In this document: positions 59,533-64,000 of the stretch, piece by piece
How positions within the stretch are numbered: the stretch's first letter is position 1
How the letters are laid out: the number at the start of each line of letters is the position of its first letter
The notes under the pieces: generated by a model
What the model was told of the DNA's origin: nothing
Seen by the model: the letters and a program-made list of their open reading frames with translations, nothing else
Database searches by the model: none
Program-made: the position numbers and the translations under genes
Origin: Mycolicibacterium houstonense
GTDB lineage: Bacteria > Actinomycetota > Actinomycetes > Mycobacteriales > Mycobacteriaceae
Length of the DNA stretch: 64,000 nt
Assembly: GCF_900078665.2 (NCBI RefSeq)
Contig: NZ_LT546207.1
Location: 1,524,029-1,588,028 of the forward strand
Direction of reading: 5' to 3'

Positions 59533-60689
59533 GCGCTGGCCCGCTCGGAGGTGTCCGGTTCGACGATGCGCCGCAACGTGATCGTGGACCGAGCCACCTC
59601 GGCGTTGTTCAGTACGCTTCGGTAGATCCGTTCGTATCCCGAACCGAACTGTCCGACGGCGAAGTGTGCGGCCACGTGGCGACGGCAGGCCGCGGGATCG
59701 AGGGTATTGGTCTTGGTGACGGCATCGGCGAGCTCGTCGGGATGGTCGCAGACGAAACCGGTCACACAGTCGACCACCACCTCTGGCACCGCGCCGCCCC
59801 GCAGGGCGACCACCGGCGTGCCGCAGGCCATCGCCTCGATCATCACCATCCCGAACGGCTCTTCCCATTGCACGGGGAACAGCAGGCACCGGGCTCTCGC
59901 GAGCAGCTTTCTCTTACTGACTGCATCGGCCTGCCCGAACACGTGGTCGTCGTCGGTGAGCCGCGGTCGCACGTACTCCTCGAAGTAGGCCCGTTCAGCG
60001 GGCTCGTCGCACTTTCCGGCCAGCACGAGCGGCACGCCGGCCGCATGGGCGGCCTCCAACGCCAGATGCGCGCCCTTGTACGGGGCATACCGACCGAGGA
60101 ACAACGCATAGTCGTCCTTGTCGCTGCGAAACGGCCAATCGTTGATCCGCAACGCGTTGTGCACACGGCCAACCCAATTCAGATCCGGGGCCAACTCTCG
60201 CTGTCGGTCGCTGATCGCGATCAGGCCTACGTCGGTGCCCAGCTCACGGTAGTACGGATACAGGTCGTCATCGATTGGGCCGTGCACGGTCAATACCGTG
60301 GGTAGCCCGAGGGAACGGTAGGCCGCCGCATTGAGGGGGCCGGCGAACGTGTGGTCGTGAACGAGGTCGATCCCGTCGGTTTCGGCAAGGCGCTCGATCG
60401 CCCGGCGCACCTTGACCGCATGCATGATTTCGGGGTAAGGCTGGCCCAGCCGGTCGGACACGGTGCTTTCCCACAGCGGAATGAAACGCTGTGCGGTCGT
60501 GCCCTTCTGGCCCGCACCCAGAAGGGTGACGTGGTGTCCGCGCGCGGTGAGCGCGTCGGCCAAGTCGGCGACCACAGCTTCGGTGCCTCCATACCCCTTG
60601 GGTGGGATGTCGAAATACGGTGGTGCGACCAGTGCGATGCGCATCGGTTCGACGGCTTCGGCAGGGGTGGCGAAGTCAGTGCCGCTCAC
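59529..60689 (-). CDS. Glycosyltransferase family 4
   Basis: A 386-aa GT-B glycosyltransferase: PPKGYGGTEAVVADLADAL, VHDHTFAG, LFLGRYAPYKGAHLALEA and the ExxxxxxxE motif in EEPFGMVMIEAMACGTPVV. GTG at 60689 follows AAAGGAGGTAAAT, an exceptionally good ribosome binding site. First gene of the two-gene operon behind a CIRCE element. Confidence 0.9.
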   Translation of the reverse strand: MSGTDFATPAEAVEPMRIALVAPPYFDIPPKGYGGTEAVVADLADALTARGHHVTLLGAGQKGTTAQRFIPLWESTVSDRLGQPYPEIMHAVKVRRAIERLAETDGIDLVHDHTFAGPLNAAAYRSLGLPTVLTVHGPIDDDLYPYYRELGTDVGLIAISDRQRELAPDLNWVGRVHNALRINDWPFRSDKDDYALFLGRYAPYKGAHLALEAAHAAGVPLVLAGKCDEPAERAYFEEYVRPRLTDDDHVFGQADAVSKRKLLARARCLLFPVQWEEPFGMVMIEAMACGTPVVALRGGAVPEVVVDCVTGFVCDHPDELADAVTKTNTLDPAACRRHVAAHFAVGQFGSGYERIYRSVLNNAEVARSTITLRRIVEPDTSERASA

Positions 60690-60715
60690 ATTTACCTCCT
60701 TTGACACGGGCGGCG

Positions 60716-60742
60716 TTAGCACTCGGATCCGACGAGTGCTAA
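60716..60742. promoter_or_regulatory. CIRCE element (HrcA operator)
   Basis: TTAGCACTC at 60716-60724, a 9-nt spacer and GAGTGCTAA at 60734-60742 match the CIRCE consensus with no mismatch. It lies 26 nt ahead of the glycosyltransferase start, in the leader or promoter of the glycosyltransferase-debranching enzyme operon. No groES/groEL is nearby, so this is an unusual HrcA target. Confidence 0.9.
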
Positions 60743-61224
60743 TTATGGCGTATCGGTGGTCGCCTTGTCATCGGCGACTTCGATGTCGATGCCTCGGCCA
60801 CGGTGGCGACGCGCCACCGGGAGTTGTTGTGGCCGAATCGGACTCGGCTGGACGAAGCGCGGGGCGGTACGGGGCGGGTGGTGCCCCGGGCCGCTGGACG
60901 AAAACGCCGGCGCGGTCGAAAAGGGGGGCGCATATCCGCAGAATGTGGTTGCGTCCATCTCTGATTGGTGATATAAGAAAACTATGTCTTGTGACACAGA
61001 TTTATAGTCGGACGAGATGGAGGTTGAGTTGAGGCCGATGCGCACAGAATTGCTTCACGGGGTCGATCGACTTTATTCAGCGGTTTCTCGGAGATTGTGC
61101 GCTCCGGGTGATCATTCCGATCGGCCAGGAGGTCAAGCCGCGTAGTATCGCGATCCCCTGAGAGGGGCCATCGCGTCGTAACCGCGCGCACGACATCAGC
61201 ATTCCGAGCAAGGGGGAGTGTGAG
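60743..61224. other. Intergenic stretch, no recognised gene
   Basis: 482 bases between the CIRCE element and the 132-aa gene. It has an AT-rich island around 60965-61010 (likely promoter for the rightward gene), a small hairpin CCCCT-GAG-AGGGG near 61155, and a 42-codon open frame from 61017 without a good ribosome binding site. None is called as a gene. Confidence 0.4.
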
Positions 61225-61623
61225 ATGGTGATCGATATCGGCGAGCCTGTTGCGGTGGTCGATGAGGCGGCGGCGATCCTGGAGGCCGAGTGGTTACGCC
61301 TCGTCCGCGATGGCGGCTGGCATCAATCTGTCGAGAGCGTGTACGCGGGGTGGCCTGCCGCGTGTCCGGTGTCGCCCCGTGTGCGGGTGCTCACCTGCGC
61401 GCGGCACGGCCCACGTCTTGGGCATCCGCTCGAATCGCAGCGGTGCGCCCCGCCGCGGCGGCGTGCGACGCGGGTATGGGCCACCCAACGCGCTCCTCCG
61501 GCGGCCGTCGAGGATCTCTGCACTGAGAGAAACGTATTTCGCTACGGGGAGGTGATGCGTCGACCAGTGATCGACAAGGTGGCGAGGCGGGTGTCGCCCG
61601 CGATTGAACCCATCCGGACGTGA
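61225..61623 (+). CDS. Hypothetical protein, 132 aa
   Basis: ATG at 61225 follows GGGGGAGTGTGAG. The N-terminal 45 residues (VDEAAAILEAEWLRLVRDGG, then WHQSVESVYAGWP) look like a genuine helical domain; the rest is Arg/Pro-rich and less protein-like, so a frameshift or disordered tail is possible. I recognise no family. It is near the HspR-like gene and the CIRCE operon. Confidence 0.55.
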   Translation: MVIDIGEPVAVVDEAAAILEAEWLRLVRDGGWHQSVESVYAGWPAACPVSPRVRVLTCARHGPRLGHPLESQRCAPPRRRATRVWATQRAPPAAVEDLCTERNVFRYGEVMRRPVIDKVARRVSPAIEPIRT

Positions 61624-62012
61624 CCGCGGCCCGACGGTGTCGGCTGGCACGTATCGCCGCTCACGGCGGCAGACCCCGGTGGGTGACACCCGCCACGTGC
61701 TCACCACGCGAGTCGGTGCGCCGACTTCGTACAAGTCGGCCCTACCTGCGGTGGCTTCCGGATACGCACGACACTTCCCGGAGGCCACCGCATCCCGCTA
61801 TTGCATCTTGGTTCCGTTGCGCCCCAACAGGTACCAAGATTGCGCTGGCCGCTGCTTCCGCCACCCGGCCGTCCATACTTGCCGGAGAATATGGTGAATG
61901 GCCAGAGATTTGGTCTGCCCCAGTATTTGGAAAACCTGTGCCGGCAAACATAGCCTTATTGCAAGGCGATGCCACCGTCGTACGACGAGTATCGGGTGCG
62001 GGATGGAGATGA
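61624..62012. other. Intergenic stretch before HspR-like gene
   Basis: 389 bases without a supported gene. A 20-codon frame starts at about 61894 with GGAGAAT before it, too short to call. Presumably holds the promoter of the MerR-type gene. Confidence 0.4.
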
Positions 62013-62378
62013 GTGGTGACGAAGGATGACCGGGCTGCCCGGTCGGCGCTGGGCGTCTACGGAATCTCAGTGGCCGCCGAGCTGTCCGGGATCGGACCGC
62101 AGACCCTGCGCTTGTATGAACGTATCGGGCTGCTCACGCCGTCCCGTACCGCGGGCGGCACTCGGCGCTACAGCGATGACGACATCGAGCGACTCGGACG
62201 GATCGCCGAACTGGTTGACCAGGGCATCAACTTGGCCGGCATTGCGCAGATTCTCTGCTTGCAGGACAAGAACATCCAGCTCGAATGTGTCAACACCGAA
62301 CTCGAACTGCGCAACGCCGAACTCGAAGCCGCTCAACAGTCCAAACTTCCGCGGGGTGCGAACGCACGCCGTCGGTGA
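62013..62378 (+). CDS. HspR-like MerR-family regulator
   Basis: A 121-aa MerR-type protein: YGISVAAELSGIGPQTLRLYERIGLL and GGTRRYSDDDIERLGRIAEL, close to HspR helix-turn-helix and wing, then a coiled-coil (about 85-110). No Cys pair for metal binding in the tail. GTG at 62013. HspR represses dnaK/clpB operons through HAIR sites (CTTGAGT-N7-ACTCAAG); I found none here, so its targets are elsewhere or differ. Confidence 0.82.
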   Translation: MVTKDDRAARSALGVYGISVAAELSGIGPQTLRLYERIGLLTPSRTAGGTRRYSDDDIERLGRIAELVDQGINLAGIAQILCLQDKNIQLECVNTELELRNAELEAAQQSKLPRGANARRR

Positions 62379-62487
62379 ACGGCCGACGTCAACGCGAGCG
62401 TCAATTATCAAGCGCTGACGGGATATTCGAATTCATTCTCACGTCCGAGCCGCACGTGCAACCATCGGTTTGGCGTGAGGAGCAAAG

Positions 62488-62835
62488 ATGAGGACTGCAC
62501 TTGCCGCGGTATTGATCGGGATGGCTGCCATCGGTGTGGCTACTCCGGCTAACGCAAACCCCAACCCGGGCGATCCCAACTGCATCGCGAACCCGACCCT
62601 GGCCGGCTGCGAGGGATTCGTAGCGCCCACCGGTCCGTCGGACCCCAACTGCATCATGTCGCCGATCTCTCCGGCGTGTGCGGGAGGTCCGTACGCGCCG
62701 CCGGCGCCGCCGCCACCCGTGGGCAGTGACCTGCCCGGGAGCACGATGCCTGACGGGATGCCGTACGGCAGCGGTCCGCCTCCGGGAATGTCCGGCATGC
62801 CGGGAAGCATCCCCGGTATGCCGGGGAGTATCTGA
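62488..62835 (+). CDS. Small secreted Pro/Gly-rich protein with duplicated Cys motif
   Basis: A 115-aa protein with a signal peptide (MRTALAAVLIGMAAIGVATPANA, cleavage after ANA about residue 23; shown as MRTALAAVLIGM then AAIGVATPANA). The mature part has DPNCI at two places (about 29 and 52) each followed by a second Cys, suggesting two small disulfide loops, then a PPAPPPP run and a tail of GMPGSI repeats. ATG follows GAGGAGCAAAG. Cell-envelope protein of unknown function. Confidence 0.82.
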   Translation: MRTALAAVLIGMAAIGVATPANANPNPGDPNCIANPTLAGCEGFVAPTGPSDPNCIMSPISPACAGGPYAPPAPPPPVGSDLPGSTMPDGMPYGSGPPPGMSGMPGSIPGMPGSI

Positions 62836-62857
62836 GCGGGAGTCGGCGTCGAGGCGC

Positions 62858-63364
62858 TCAGCGTGCGGCACGCAGCAGGCGCAGTTGGCCGATCTCAGAG
62901 GCGTTCTTCGTCAGCTCGACGTTCAGCCACATCGCCATGTCGGCCAGTGACCGGCCGGAGTCCGGGCCCCACGGAAAAGCCGCCGGGGCAAGGAGATCCG
63001 TATCGGTCAACGATTCCAGCAGGCCGCTCCAACGGGCGCTGAGCACCCTGATCCGCTGCACCGCGGCGGCGGGACCGGGCCAGTCCACATCGGTGGGCGC
63101 CGGTGGCGTCTGTCCGTCGACGTGAGCCAGGGCGCTCGACCACCAGAAGATGATGTGCCAGGTGAGCCACCCGATGGTCGGCACCGGAATGGGGTCGGGC
63201 TCGGTCTCGGCCCAATCCGGCCACCACCGACCGGACGGATCCTGGTGCACCGTCCACACCAGCGGACCGGGCTCCCACAGCTGATCGTCATCGGACAGTG
63301 CCGACAGGTGAAGATCGGCCAGTGCCCAGGCCAGCTCGAACTGTCGGCGCAGTTCGGCGATCAT
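62858..63364 (-). CDS. DinB-family protein
   Basis: A 168-aa four-helix protein: IAELRRQFELAWALADLHLS, TIGWLTWHIIFWWSSALAH with His for metal binding, and MAMWLNVELTKNASEIGQ late. This is the layout of DinB/mycothiol-dependent-like proteins. ATG at 63364 overlaps the stop of the thioesterase-like gene by 4 nt. Confidence 0.78.
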   Translation of the reverse strand: MIAELRRQFELAWALADLHLSALSDDDQLWEPGPLVWTVHQDPSGRWWPDWAETEPDPIPVPTIGWLTWHIIFWWSSALAHVDGQTPPAPTDVDWPGPAAAVQRIRVLSARWSGLLESLTDTDLLAPAAFPWGPDSGRSLADMAMWLNVELTKNASEIGQLRLLRAAR

Positions 63365-64000
63365 GGCACCCGCATCACCAGCAGGGTCTGGGCCGAGGTG
63401 CCGATGAACCCCCGACGGTCGAAGATCTCGGCCGTCGTGGCGCCGATGCCGTCCGGGCCGATCGAGCCGCGGGCCCGCACCGCGAAGTCCGAGCCTTCCG
63501 GCAGCCGGTGCAGATGCACCGCGGTGTCGGTGTTCATGAAGATGAACTTCTCCGGATCCAGCGCCGCACCGATGCCGTTGGCGGAATCGACCACGAGCGC
63601 CAGCCGCTGCAGCGCCGTCGTCTCCTCGTCGTCGACCACCGGCGTCAGCGGGCTCATCCACGCCACGGCCGCCTCACCCTCGGCGGTACGTTGCCTGCGC
63701 CAGGTCACACTCTCCAGATAACCCGGGGCGCCTTCCCAGTTGTGCGCCACGTCGGCAGCCTTGCCCTCCACCAAGGGAGCGAAGCGGTCGGTGGCCACAT
63801 CGCTGGTGTCACTGGGCGCCAGCAGCCAGGCCGTCACGCGTGCCACCGCGCGCCAGGTGCCGTCCGGCCGGGCTGCCTCCATCTCCGAGACGACCATCGA
63901 GATACGTGACCCCGGCCGGTCCACCCACGCCCGGACCCGCACCGGCGCCACCGGAATCGCACCGAGGATGTCGAGCGTCAATCGCCCGACGCGCAAACCG
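63361..64000 (-). CDS. Acyl-CoA thioesterase-like protein, 5'-truncated by window
   Basis: The frame continues beyond the window edge; 212 residues are visible. They read as the hot-dog domain(s) of a TesB-like protein: VRVRAWVDRPGSRISMVVSEME, then SPLTPVVDDEETTALQRLALVVDSANGIG, cited here in parts as LTPVVDDEETTALQRL and VVDSANGIGAAL, and a late FDRRGFIGTSAQTLLV. Function probably thioester hydrolysis on an acyl-CoA. Coupled to the DinB-like gene. Confidence 0.75.
   Translation of the reverse strand, partial: GLRVGRLTLDILGAIPVAPVRVRAWVDRPGSRISMVVSEMEAARPDGTWRAVARVTAWLLAPSDTSDVATDRFAPLVEGKAADVAHNWEGAPGYLESVTWRRQRTAEGEAAVAWMSPLTPVVDDEETTALQRLALVVDSANGIGAALDPEKFIFMNTDTAVHLHRLPEGSDFAVRARGSIGPDGIGATTAEIFDRRGFIGTSAQTLLVMRVP

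Noticed and set aside
61017-61145. 42-codon open frame after the CIRCE operon
   Set aside because: No ribosome binding site and no family resemblance.
61294-61788. 164-codon antisense frame opposite the 132-aa gene
   Set aside because: Arg-rich, no start signal, and the plus strand has the better ribosome binding site and N-terminal domain.

Overview
The window reads as chromosomal DNA of a fast-growing mycobacterium (Mycolicibacterium-like) or a close actinobacterial relative. It is GC-rich, with many GTG starts, many 4-nt ATGA/GTGA gene overlaps, a mycothiol gene (mshC), and a gene order from about 24.1 to 45.4 kb that follows, from memory, the Mycobacterium tuberculosis block Rv2141c to Rv2121c (M20 peptidase, PEBP protein, pyrD, lppL, uppP, phosphatase, cysQ, mshC, SDR, PAC2, metH, hisE, hisG). 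No computation or database search was possible; family names rest on recognised motifs.

0-7.6 kb is the most unusual part. A leftward unit encodes a subtilisin fused to a PatA/PatG-type C-terminal domain, as in cyanobactin maturation proteases, followed at once by two tiny genes (61 and 54 codons) with strong ribosome binding sites and a shared LPPQ-x3-I-x-R motif. A perfect 14-bp hairpin follows, then the start of a truncated unknown gene. On the other side are an orphan LuxR-type regulator with a degenerate receiver, a second subtilisin with an extra N-terminal domain, and an alpha/beta hydrolase. This looks like an undescribed RiPP-like peptide locus.

7.6-23.5 kb is accessory catabolism: an MhpA-like monooxygenase, an FAH-family hydrolase and an extradiol dioxygenase under a divergent TetR; a four-gene operon (MFS, flavin hydroxylase, two alpha/beta hydrolases) with its own TetR and an amidohydrolase sharing an operator motif; and a third TetR with a polysaccharide-deacetylase-like protein, divergent from a membrane protein, hydrolase, FAH-family protein and DoxX-like protein. 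The stretch from 12.3 kb ends at tRNA-Leu(GAG), and a 17-nt copy of the tRNA 3' end at 12,310 suggests an island footprint.

24-48.8 kb is the core block (pyrimidine, cell-wall carrier recycling, sulfate activation, mycothiol, methionine and histidine synthesis), with insertions of an NmrA-like protein, a HAD phosphatase and a sugar MFS transporter before hisE, then a disulfide reductase family protein and an ArsR-SRPBCC-flavodoxin operon.

48.8-57.3 kb is a six-gene catabolic operon (aldehyde dehydrogenase, MFS, flavin hydroxylase, cupin, amidohydrolase/decarboxylase, old yellow enzyme) divergent from a GAF-PucR/CdaR-type activator. 57.4-62.9 kb holds a glycosyltransferase and a glycogen-debranching-type glucosidase behind a perfect CIRCE element, near an HspR-like MerR regulator and a small secreted Pro-rich protein. 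The window ends with a DinB-like protein and a 5'-truncated thioesterase-like gene.
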